A stretch of 11,135 bases of DNA, taken from contig CAMYJP010000140.1 of NCBI GenBank assembly GCA_947258675.1, positions 1-11,135 of the forward strand, read 5' to 3'. The position numbers and the translations under genes are program-made. The notes under the pieces were generated by a model. It saw nothing but the letters and a program-made list of their open reading frames with translations, was not told the origin of the DNA and did not search any database. Below, one piece after another: positions 1-5,515 of this stretch (position 1 is the first letter of the stretch; each line of letters opens with the position of its first letter). Origin of the DNA: an uncultured Desulfobulbaceae bacterium. GTDB taxonomy: Bacteria; Desulfobacterota; Desulfobulbia; Desulfobulbales; BM004.

Positions 1-1
1 C

Positions 2-130
2 CAGCTTGAAATTGAACATGGATATTTTAAGCGATTTATTTCTTTTTCTGTTCCGATTAATGTGGCTGAAACAGCATCAAGGTGTGTCAATGGGATCCTT
101 GAAATAAGGATGGCAAAAGTTGCCAGGTAG
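2..130 (+). CDS. Hsp20/alpha-crystallin small heat-shock protein, C-terminal fragment (starts before the window)
   Basis: An open frame enters from the left edge and ends at TAG 128-130, giving 42 residues. They show the end of an alpha-crystallin domain: a glutamate-rich start, then GYFKRFISFSVP, then an alanine-containing stretch leading to NGILEIRMAK. This matches the family pattern of G-x-F-x-R, a hydrophobic -P strand, and N-G-(V/I)-L-x-I just before a short tail. Hsp20 proteins are ATP-independent holdases that bind unfolding proteins in the cytoplasm. The usual C-terminal I-x-I motif is not evident after the NGILEI strand, and the chain stops soon after it. The gene points the same way as lon 248 bases downstream, which suits a shared stress role. 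Only the C-terminal end is visible, so the subfamily cannot be named. Confidence 0.72.
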   Translation, partial: QLEIEHGYFKRFISFSVPINVAETASRCVNGILEIRMAKVAR

Positions 131-137
131 CTTTATC

Positions 138-175
138 TCGAATTATTGTTGCTCCGGCATGCCAGAATTATTCGA
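138..175. repeat. Imperfect inverted repeat after hsp20
   Basis: Bases 138-147 pair with 166-175 with one mismatch (T144 against T169), leaving an 18-base loop that contains the palindrome GGCATGCC. It lies 8 bases after the hsp20 stop and could fold in the 3' end of that transcript. The stem is AT-rich and no T-run follows, so it is a poor intrinsic terminator. Function is uncertain. Confidence 0.35.
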
Positions 176-360
176 AAATTCAGCAAAGAAATTAATAGGA
201 AAGAGTGTGGGATTGCAAATATATTAATAATAGTGATCACATAATTTTAACCAATTGATATCATAAATTTATTCTTTTGTCTGTATTTGCTTAACGCCAT
301 GGTAGTGAGAGAAGTGCCCGACATCCCCAACTCAAGACCACCTTTAATTGGAGTAATAAA

Positions 361-375
361 ATGTCAAAAGGATAA
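361..375 (+). CDS. Possible leader mini-ORF before lon (MSKG)
   Basis: ATG TCA AAA GGA TAA encodes four residues and lies in the same frame as lon, with one codon (ATT) between its stop and the lon ATG. It has its own purine-rich site, GGAG at 350-353, seven bases before its ATG. Its final codons coincide with the lon ribosome-binding site. It could act in termination-reinitiation or simply be chance. No conservation can be judged here. Confidence 0.2.
   Translation: MSKG
367..372 (+). promoter_or_regulatory. lon ribosome-binding site
   Basis: AAAGGA sits six bases upstream of the ATG at 379 and supports that start over the earlier in-frame ATG at 361, which is cut off by TAA 373-375. Confidence 0.65.
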
Positions 376-378
376 ATT

Positions 379-2781
379 ATGCCAAAAAAAGATACTGAGA
401 AGAAAGATTCCAGAGTAAACCCAGCAAATCTCCCCGTCCCAGAAGAACTTTCCGTTCTACCTCTTCATGATTTTGTTTTTTTCCCAGGTATGGGATTTCC
501 TTTACAGGTCTCAAGTACATCTTCCATGCAGCTCATCGATGACGCTCTTTTAGAGGAGCGGATGATTGCAATTGTGTCTCACAAAAAAATGGAGAGCGAG
601 CCTGTTAAAGAAATTGATCTTTCCCATTTATATAAAATTGGTGTTGTCGGCTACATCCATAAGATTGATAAGGCCAAGGAAGGGATGTACCAAGTGCTGA
701 TCAGCGCATCCAAAAAGATCAATATTGAAAAATACACAGCTGAGAAGCCATATTTAAAAGCCAAGATTAGTGTCATTGAAATGGAAGAGGAGAGCGACAA
801 AGAAGTAGAAGCACTCATCCTCAATTTGCGCAATCAATTCAAAAAACTAACCCAACTTGCTCAACTGCCTCCGGAGCTGTTGATGACCATTATGCAACTA
901 ACGGATCCCTTCCATATTGGTTATTTGATTTCCTCCCAACTTAATTTGCCTTTGACAGAAGAACAGGAAATCCTTGAAATAGAAGATTTGAAAAAGCTAT
1001 TACGCCGTGCAACAACCGAACTCAATAAACGACTGGAAACGGTTGAAATGAGTCAGAATATTCAGAAAGCGGTCAAGGAGGACATGGATGATAAACAGCG
1101 AGAATTTTTTCTGCGCCAGCAACTGAAGGCAATTCGAAAGGAATTGGGTGAAGGGGATGATAAAAGTGTTGAACTGGAAGAGCTGAAAAAGAGAGTTGCG
1201 GATACAGAAATGGGAGAAGAAGTTCGCAAGGTCGCGGAAAAGGAACTGGACAGATTGGCCAGAATTCATCCCTCATCTCCTGAGCATACTGTGTCCCGCA
1301 ATTATCTTGAGTGGATTCTAGATTTGCCATGGGAGATTTCCACGAAAGACAGTCTAGACATGGATTTGGCCCAGAAAACACTTGATGAGGATCATCATGG
1401 GCTGGATATGATTAAAAAGAGGATTATTGAATTTCTGGCGGTACGGAAACTCAAGCATGATATGCATGGTCCTATTCTCTGCTTTGTAGGTCCGCCTGGC
1501 GTTGGTAAAACATCGCTAGGACAATCCATTGCAAGAAGTCTTGGCCGGAAATTCGTGCGGATATCGTTGGGTGGAGTAAGGGATGAAGCAGAAATTCGCG
1601 GACATCGACGAACCTATATAGGTGCACTACCAGGCCGGATTATTCAGAGCCTCAAAAAGGCAGGATCCAACAATCCTCTTTTTATGTTAGACGAGATTGA
1701 TAAACTCGGCATGGATTTTCGAGGTGATCCTTCCTCCGCTCTTCTGGAAGTCCTGGATCCGGAACAGAATGATACTTTTGCCGATCATTATTTAGAGGTA
1801 CCATTTGACCTATCCAAGGTTATGTTTATTACCACAGCAAATATTCTCGATACCATTCCAGGGCCTTTGAGGGATCGGATGGAGGTTGTCGAACTGCCGG
1901 GTTACACCGAGGATGAAAAATTGATGATTGCTAAACAGCATTTATTTGATAAGCAACTCGCAGCCCATGCCATAACTAAAGATGACCTTGAAGTCGAAGA
2001 TGAAGCTATTCGGGGGCTCATCCGTTCATATACTCGGGAAGCAGGTGTGCGGAATTTAGAGAGAAATCTGGCTGCCCTCTGCCGCGGTATTGCCAAGGAT
2101 ATAGTGTCCGGCAAAACTGAAAAAACCATTATAGGACCTGATGATCTTCAGACCTATCTCGGGCCGATTCGTTATTTCCCGGAAATGACTACCAGATCAT
2201 GGGGACCTGGATTAGCAACCGGTTTGGCCTGGACCCCGGTGGGTGGCGTACTGCTCTTTATAGAATCGGCAAAAATGCTGGGAAGGGGTTCTCTTACGCT
2301 TACCGGGAAATTGGGTGAGGTTATGAAGGAGTCCGCCAGTGCAGCCCTCACATATATTCGGTCAAATTCGAAACAACTAAAGATACCTGACGAGGCATTT
2401 GCCAAAACAGATCTTCATATTCATGTCCCAGAAGGCGCAATACCCAAAGACGGACCTTCAGCAGGTGTGGCGATAGTCGTCTCCCTTACATCGCTTTTAA
2501 CCGGCAGACCGGTTCATAAGGACATTGCCATGACCGGCGAAATTACCCTTCGAGGAGATGTGCTGCCGGTAGGTGGTATTAAGGAAAAGGTGCTTGCCGC
2601 GGTTCAGGCAGGTATCAAAAAAATAATCCTTCCTCAATTAAATGAAAAGGATGTGGTTGAAATTCCTGAGAATGTGAAGGAGGGGATTACTTTTTATATG
2701 ATACAAGGTATAGAAGAAGCGGTTGAAATTGCGCTGACAAAAAGAGCAACCAGGAAAAGGAAAGCAGCTAAAAAATCCTAA
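379..2781 (+). CDS. lon: ATP-dependent protease La (Lon)
   Basis: This is a full-length LonA protease of 800 residues, close to the family norm. It unfolds and degrades damaged and short-lived regulatory proteins in the cytoplasm as a hexamer. A short charged leader precedes the LON substrate-binding domain (about 25-220, starting ELSVLPLHDFVFFPG). A helical and coiled linker follows, including DDKQREFFLRQQLKAIRKEL. The AAA+ module carries Walker A GPPGVGKT at 371-378 and Walker B MLDEID with D438-E439. The C-terminal protease domain has catalytic Ser694 in KDGPSAG and Lys737 in GGIKEK, 43 residues apart as in E. coli Lon (S679/K722). The tail is strongly basic (KRATRKRKAAKKS). ATG 379 has a good ribosome-binding site. 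The upstream hsp20 suggests a stress cluster. All key residues are intact. Confidence 0.98.
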   Translation: MPKKDTEKKDSRVNPANLPVPEELSVLPLHDFVFFPGMGFPLQVSSTSSMQLIDDALLEERMIAIVSHKKMESEPVKEIDLSHLYKIGVVGYIHKIDKAKEGMYQVLISASKKINIEKYTAEKPYLKAKISVIEMEEESDKEVEALILNLRNQFKKLTQLAQLPPELLMTIMQLTDPFHIGYLISSQLNLPLTEEQEILEIEDLKKLLRRATTELNKRLETVEMSQNIQKAVKEDMDDKQREFFLRQQLKAIRKELGEGDDKSVELEELKKRVADTEMGEEVRKVAEKELDRLARIHPSSPEHTVSRNYLEWILDLPWEISTKDSLDMDLAQKTLDEDHHGLDMIKKRIIEFLAVRKLKHDMHGPILCFVGPPGVGKTSLGQSIARSLGRKFVRISLGGVRDEAEIRGHRRTYIGALPGRIIQSLKKAGSNNPLFMLDEIDKLGMDFRGDPSSALLEVLDPEQNDTFADHYLEVPFDLSKVMFITTANILDTIPGPLRDRMEVVELPGYTEDEKLMIAKQHLFDKQLAAHAITKDDLEVEDEAIRGLIRSYTREAGVRNLERNLAALCRGIAKDIVSGKTEKTIIGPDDLQTYLGPIRYFPEMTTRSWGPGLATGLAWTPVGGVLLFIESAKMLGRGSLTLTGKLGEVMKESASAALTYIRSNSKQLKIPDEAFAKTDLHIHVPEGAIPKDGPSAGVAIVVSLTSLLTGRPVHKDIAMTGEITLRGDVLPVGGIKEKVLAAVQAGIKKIILPQLNEKDVVEIPENVKEGITFYMIQGIEEAVEIALTKRATRKRKAAKKS

Positions 2782-2890
2782 TATTTTCAGCTAATTCCAG
2801 ATATCAGGTTTCAGCGGCCAAAAGACTCTCGGATTGTTTGCACATTGATGATCTGTTCTGTCCATATACAAGTGTTTATATCCCGAAGTG
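2782..2890. other. Convergent gap between lon and the DUF2156 gene
   Basis: This 109-base spacer separates two converging genes. I see no GC-rich hairpin with a T-run on either strand, so no intrinsic terminator can be assigned to either gene. Confidence 0.5.
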
Positions 2891-3841
2891 TTAGAGTTTT
2901 TCATGGAATGCGCATTGTTTGACCTGATCGAGTTTCAGTTCTTTTTCTCCCATGAAAATTACTGAATATTTATGAACAAGATGATGAGGATAATAGCTTT
3001 CTTTGGCCTGACGTAATCCTGGAATTCCCAAGTCCTGCTCCCGGTTGAAAAATTCAAAATTGGTGAGAGAATACTTTGCAAACCAATGAGTTATGAGTTG
3101 GCCTAATCCCTGAATATCGGGCATGGCTTTTTCAAAGTGGCAGACAGCCGTGCCATGGTGAAGTTGTTCTGCTATAGAGTAAGCAAGAATTTTTCCGTTA
3201 ACGCGGATAGCCCCCCCGAACAGGTTGAATTTATCGTAATTGTTAAAAATTTCTTCGATGGCTTTATTTTCCTCACAAAGACCAGGAGTATGCCCGCAAT
3301 TGCGGATTTGGCACCAGCCTCCTTGCATGGCCAAACATTCCGGGATGTTTTTTGGGGTTATGGGTTCATATTCACAACTGTATTTCTGTTGACACTGTTT
3401 TACCTGGTTTCTTTTTTTTGCATATTTTCGACCTGACAGTTCACCTAAATCGGCTACTCGATATACGTAATCAGCATTATCACGGTCTGCCGATATGGTA
3501 GTGTCTGATTTCACATTAAAAATTATGGAAGTTTCAGGTTGCCGGACTGCCCCTGCCAGTCTGTTTCCAAGCATTTCAGACATCTCAGGTAAAGTAATAT
3601 TCCCCAAAATTTTACCAAGTATTATATAGCGTCCCGATGGGTTACTTTCTTTAACCAATATTGATAATGACCTGTCAGTTTCCATGTAATACACAGGTCT
3701 TGAATGGCGCCAAACAAAAAGATTTGTAAAGGTGAGTTCTGAAACTTCTGGGGGATACTGAGTGAGATATCTGCTAATGAGCTGCTGGTCGGAAAGGAGG
3801 AGAGGACGAATAATATCCATGCTGGAGATGTTCTCAGCCAT
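2891..3841 (-). CDS. DUF2156 (phosphatidylglycerol lysyltransferase C-terminal-like) domain protein
   Basis: This 316-residue soluble protein resembles the DUF2156 family, whose double GNAT-like fold is also found in the aminoacyl-transferase part of MprF. Near the N-terminus is SELTFTNLFVWR, matching the family's F-x-N-L-x-x-W signature. A KKRN box lies at 142-145. The most diagnostic block is NREQDLG beginning at N266, followed by GLRQAKESYYP and a K-Y ending. No transmembrane segment or MprF-type flippase domain is present, so this is the stand-alone cytoplasmic form, whose substrate is not established. A cysteine-rich patch around residues 170-195 (CLAMQGGWC, then NCGHTPGLC) stands out. 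No clear ribosome-binding site precedes the ATG at 3841. An in-frame ATG eight codons in (MDIIRP) is an alternative start. Family assignment is good; the reaction is unknown. Confidence 0.82.
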   Translation of the reverse strand: MAENISSMDIIRPLLLSDQQLISRYLTQYPPEVSELTFTNLFVWRHSRPVYYMETDRSLSILVKESNPSGRYIILGKILGNITLPEMSEMLGNRLAGAVRQPETSIIFNVKSDTTISADRDNADYVYRVADLGELSGRKYAKKRNQVKQCQQKYSCEYEPITPKNIPECLAMQGGWCQIRNCGHTPGLCEENKAIEEIFNNYDKFNLFGGAIRVNGKILAYSIAEQLHHGTAVCHFEKAMPDIQGLGQLITHWFAKYSLTNFEFFNREQDLGIPGLRQAKESYYPHHLVHKYSVIFMGEKELKLDQVKQCAFHEKL

Positions 3842-4108
3842 TGAGACAGTCTTTTGAAGGTAAAGGGGGTTAGCTCACCGGGTCAGCTCATCATTATCAG
3901 AAAAAGAGTTTGCGTGACGTAGCAATCCTGATTGAAATGTCTATGGTTTACAGTTGCCGGTTTACAGTTCACCGCAAAAAAAAAAATTCTCTGAGCCATC
4001 CATTTTAGCTTGAATATTAACCAGGTAGTCACCTATTCCAGTTCCTGGTTTATTGGCAACTGTAAACTGTAAACCGGGCACTTTATATAAATATTTCAGA
4101 TTACACGA
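3842..4108. other. Intergenic region containing a nested repeat element
   Basis: This 267-base gap lies between two leftward genes. Its main content is the inverted-repeat element at 3945-4077. Outside that, 3842-3944 shows only a short direct repeat of AGCTCA (around 3870-3888). No promoter for the DUF2156 gene was convincing. Confidence 0.5.
3945..4077. repeat. Nested inverted-repeat element with GGTTTACAGTT units
   Basis: The left end has two tandem copies of GGTTTACAGTT (3945-3955 and 3959-3969). The right end has two overlapping copies of the complement (4058-4067 and 4065-4075). Two perfect 13-base pairings result: 3946-3958 with 4055-4067, and 3957-3969 with 4065-4077. Inside, 4019-4025 (AACCAGG) pairs perfectly with 4044-4050 (CCTGGTT). 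An 11-base A-run lies at 3976-3986. At about 133 bases with terminal inverted repeats and no coding capacity it resembles a MITE or REP-like repeat. No target-site duplication is evident. It would form a long structured RNA downstream of the gene at 4109-4363. Confidence 0.72.
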
Positions 4109-4363
4109 TCAGAACCCTTCTCCTTTGATATTTTTTTTGAGCTGAGCAATTTCCAGGCCCAGGGCAACACATTGCTTGCCATCCATGCAAGCGTCTGCAT
4201 CATTGGGTTCCAGATAGTGCCTTAGTTCATGACTGTCTTTTTTCAGATCAACAGTCCAGGCTTTTTTCTTGGCATCAAAATCAACACCAACATCAATGCC
4301 GCATGCACCCAAGTCAGGGTATAGGGATACGATCTTTTCGCAGAGTTCTTTTTTATCATGCAT
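4109..4363 (-). CDS. Small four-cysteine protein of unknown function
   Basis: This 84-residue protein starts MHDKKELCEKI and has cysteines at 8, 21, 59 and 65 (PDLGACGID and DACMDGKQC). It has no signal peptide or membrane segment, so it is probably cytoplasmic. The centre (VDFDAKKKAWTVDLKK, then HELRHYLEP) looks like a compact beta-rich fold. The C-terminus is a charged helix (GLEIAQLKKNI). The cysteine spacing could bind a metal or form a redox pair, but this is a guess. I believe similar short proteins occur in deltaproteobacteria, without a known role. The start is well supported: AAGGAGGG on the minus strand ends seven bases before the ATG. It is the first leftward gene after the long divergent region and probably has its own promoter there. 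Confidence 0.8.
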   Translation of the reverse strand: MHDKKELCEKIVSLYPDLGACGIDVGVDFDAKKKAWTVDLKKDSHELRHYLEPNDADACMDGKQCVALGLEIAQLKKNIKGEGF

Positions 4364-4370
4364 ATTCTTA

Positions 4371-4378
4371 CCCTCCTT
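4371..4378 (-). promoter_or_regulatory. Strong ribosome-binding site of the small cysteine protein
   Basis: On the minus strand AAGGAGGG, close to an ideal anti-16S match, sits seven bases before the ATG ending at 4363. It is the best ribosome-binding site in the window and supports this short gene as real and well translated. Confidence 0.8.
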
Positions 4379-4544
4379 TTTAAACTGTTATTCATTTCCA
4401 ATTACAACTATTGTAAGCCACGACCTCGTTTAACGTGATGACACATAGTTTATTCTAATAAAACAAGGAACTAGCTTCGTGATATATAAACTATAATTAA
4501 TAAATTCCATTAGTAAACGGGTAAATATATTATCAGTAGATTTT

Positions 4545-4567
4545 TTGGTGTATCATCTAGATACCAA
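4545..4567. repeat. Imperfect hairpin in the divergent region
   Basis: TTGGT(GT)ATC pairs with GATACCAA around the loop ATCTA, with a two-base bulge in the left arm. No T-run follows on either strand, so it does not look like a terminator. An operator or chance palindrome is possible. Confidence 0.3.
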
Positions 4568-4738
4568 CTGATTGCGATGTGGTATTATAATGTAAAGTGA
4601 TTAAGTAGATGGACAAATATGAAATTTCCTGTATATAAAGAACCTCCTGTAAAACAGCCTTCTACCGTGATTTATTCATGAGCTTTTATGATAAATGCAG
4701 TAAGCAGATTAATTTTATTTTTTTGACATTCTGACATG

Positions 4739-4766
4739 TTGACTGAAGATGAAACACTTGCATTAT
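4739..4766 (+). promoter_or_regulatory. Weak sigma-70-type promoter candidate for the ispH cluster
   Basis: TTGACT (4739-4744, five of six to the -35 consensus) is followed after 16 bases by CATTAT (4761-4766, four of six to -10). This would place the transcript start about 70 bases before the ispH ATG. A TTGACA at 4723-4728 has no usable -10 at the right distance. The call rests on consensus likeness only. Confidence 0.28.
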
Positions 4767-4843
4767 AGAATACTGAAATTATGATTATTTCCAGCTATTT
4801 GCTTGTAATGTCAATTAACAGCAGCTAGAATTTTTTTTTGCAC

Positions 4844-5515
4844 ATGAAAGTACTTTTAGCGAAAAATGCCGGTTTCTGCATGGGAGTTCGCCGTGCGGTG
4901 GAAACCACGCTCGACACAATCCATCGTGAAGATCAAGGAGTTGCCACTTTTGGACCTTTGATCCATAATCCACAGGTACTTGACTTGCTTGAAGAAAGGG
5001 GAGTGCGGGTGCTGGATGAAGTGCCTGAGCGTGAATCCGGCAGCGTAATAATAAGAGCTCATGGAGTGCCACCATCTCAGAAAAAAAAGCTGCTGTCAAC
5101 AGGAGCAAAAGTCAAAGATGCGACCTGCCCTCGAGTGGTAAAAGTGCAGGCGATAATAAAGAAATATACAGCATTGGACCATGGTACGATAATTATCGGT
5201 GATAAAAACCATGCTGAGGTGGAAGGGTTGATGGGGTATGCGGAACCTTTTGGTATCGTAGTGAGCAATGAAGAAGACGTGACCTCACTGCAACAGGATT
5301 CAAAGCGTATTAAATCCCCCTATATAATTGTTAGCCAAACCACCCAGGATGAGGCCGCTTTTGAAAGGCTTAGTCAAATGATTCTGGAATCCATTCCAGG
5401 AGGAACGGTCTTTAATACAATTTGTGGTTCGACCCACAGGAGGCAGGAAGAGGTCAGGGAACTGTATGGTAGTTGTTGGTGGAAAAAACAGCGCCAATAC
5501 TCAGCGTTTGGGTGA
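4844..5515 (+). CDS. ispH: 4-hydroxy-3-methylbut-2-enyl diphosphate reductase (IspH/LytB), N-terminal part, truncated by a frameshift
   Basis: IspH reduces HMBPP to IPP and DMAPP, the last step of the MEP isoprenoid pathway, using a [4Fe-4S] cluster. This frame holds 223 residues; about the first 207 are genuine IspH. All three cluster cysteines are present: C12 (AGFCMGV), C95 (DATCP) and C194 (NTICGST). So are H41, H73, H123-A-E125 and T167 in VSQTT. After REL (205-207) the reading turns into unrelated sequence (YGSCWWKKQ...) and stops at 5515. The missing third, including the GGKNSAN and TAGASTP motifs that hold the diphosphate, continues in the +1 frame. The product alone should be inactive. 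ATG 4844 gives the classic MKVLLAKNAGFC start, though a TTG two codons earlier is in frame and no clear ribosome-binding site is seen. Read with the next entry. Confidence 0.88.
   Translation: MKVLLAKNAGFCMGVRRAVETTLDTIHREDQGVATFGPLIHNPQVLDLLEERGVRVLDEVPERESGSVIIRAHGVPPSQKKKLLSTGAKVKDATCPRVVKVQAIIKKYTALDHGTIIIGDKNHAEVEGLMGYAEPFGIVVSNEEDVTSLQQDSKRIKSPYIIVSQTTQDEAAFERLSQMILESIPGGTVFNTICGSTHRRQEEVRELYGSCWWKKQRQYSAFG
5456..5460 (+). promoter_or_regulatory. Possible internal ribosome-binding site for the UbiA-containing part
   Basis: AGGGA lies five bases before ATG 5466, immediately after the frameshift point. It falls inside the IspH coding sequence, so it may be a chance match. If used, it would permit translation of the downstream frame despite the broken upstream frame. 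Confidence 0.3.
5459..5470 (+). other. Inferred lesion in ispH: about 17 bases missing, +1 frame change
   Basis: The last good codon of the first frame is CTG at 5462-5464 (Leu207 of REL). The first good codon of the second frame is TGT at 5463-5465, overlapping it by two bases. In E. coli IspH, recalled from memory, five residues (AEQAE) separate these positions. The expected 15 bases plus the two-base overlap give a 17-base deficit. The shared TG at the joint fits a microhomology deletion. A sequencing or assembly error would look the same. Confidence 0.7.

Larger units (their letters stand above)
131..378. other. hsp20-lon intergenic region
   Basis: This 248-base AT-rich gap has no gene of normal size. 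It holds the inverted repeat at 138-175 and a five-codon mini-ORF (361-375) directly before lon. I looked for a sigma-32-type promoter (CTTGAAA with CCCATNT), a CIRCE element and a complete HAIR operator and found none. No convincing sigma-70 pair was found either. The lon promoter, if local, cannot be placed by eye. Confidence 0.6.
4364..4843. other. Divergent AT-rich intergenic region
   Basis: This 480-base stretch lies between the leftward small gene and rightward ispH. No open frame longer than a few codons looks coded. It holds an imperfect hairpin (4545-4567), a perfect TATAAT (4586-4591) without a matching -35 box, a weak promoter candidate (4739-4766) and a nine-T run (4831-4839) just before the ispH start. 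Promoters for both flanking genes are expected here. Confidence 0.55.

Noticed and set aside
330..336. ACTCAAG as an HspR (HAIR) operator before lon
   Set aside because: Only one half-site is present; the partner CTTGAGT is absent at the required distance.
3137..3436. Open frame on the plus strand inside the DUF2156 gene, and other frames antisense to lon, ispH, ftsY and the chemoreceptor
   Set aside because: They overlap strongly supported genes in other frames, show no recognisable domain and lack supporting ribosome-binding sites.
3976..3986. A11/T11 run as the T-tract of an intrinsic terminator for the leftward small gene
   Set aside because: On the minus strand the run is not directly preceded by a GC-rich stem; the nearest hairpin (4019-4050) is about 30 bases away.
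4586..4591. Perfect TATAAT as an ispH promoter -10 box
   Set aside because: No acceptable -35 box lies 16-18 bases upstream and it is about 250 bases from the gene. In AT-rich sequence such a hexamer is expected by chance.
4838..4843. TTG at 4838 as the ispH start
   Set aside because: ATG 4844 gives the conserved IspH N-terminus (MKVLLAKNAGFC). The TTG directly follows a T-run and has no ribosome-binding site.
5455..5480. Programmed +1 frameshift joining the two ispH frames
   Set aside because: No slow codon or stop sits at the shift site, no slippery sequence is evident, and about five residues present in other IspH proteins would be missing even after shifting. A deletion or error explains it better.
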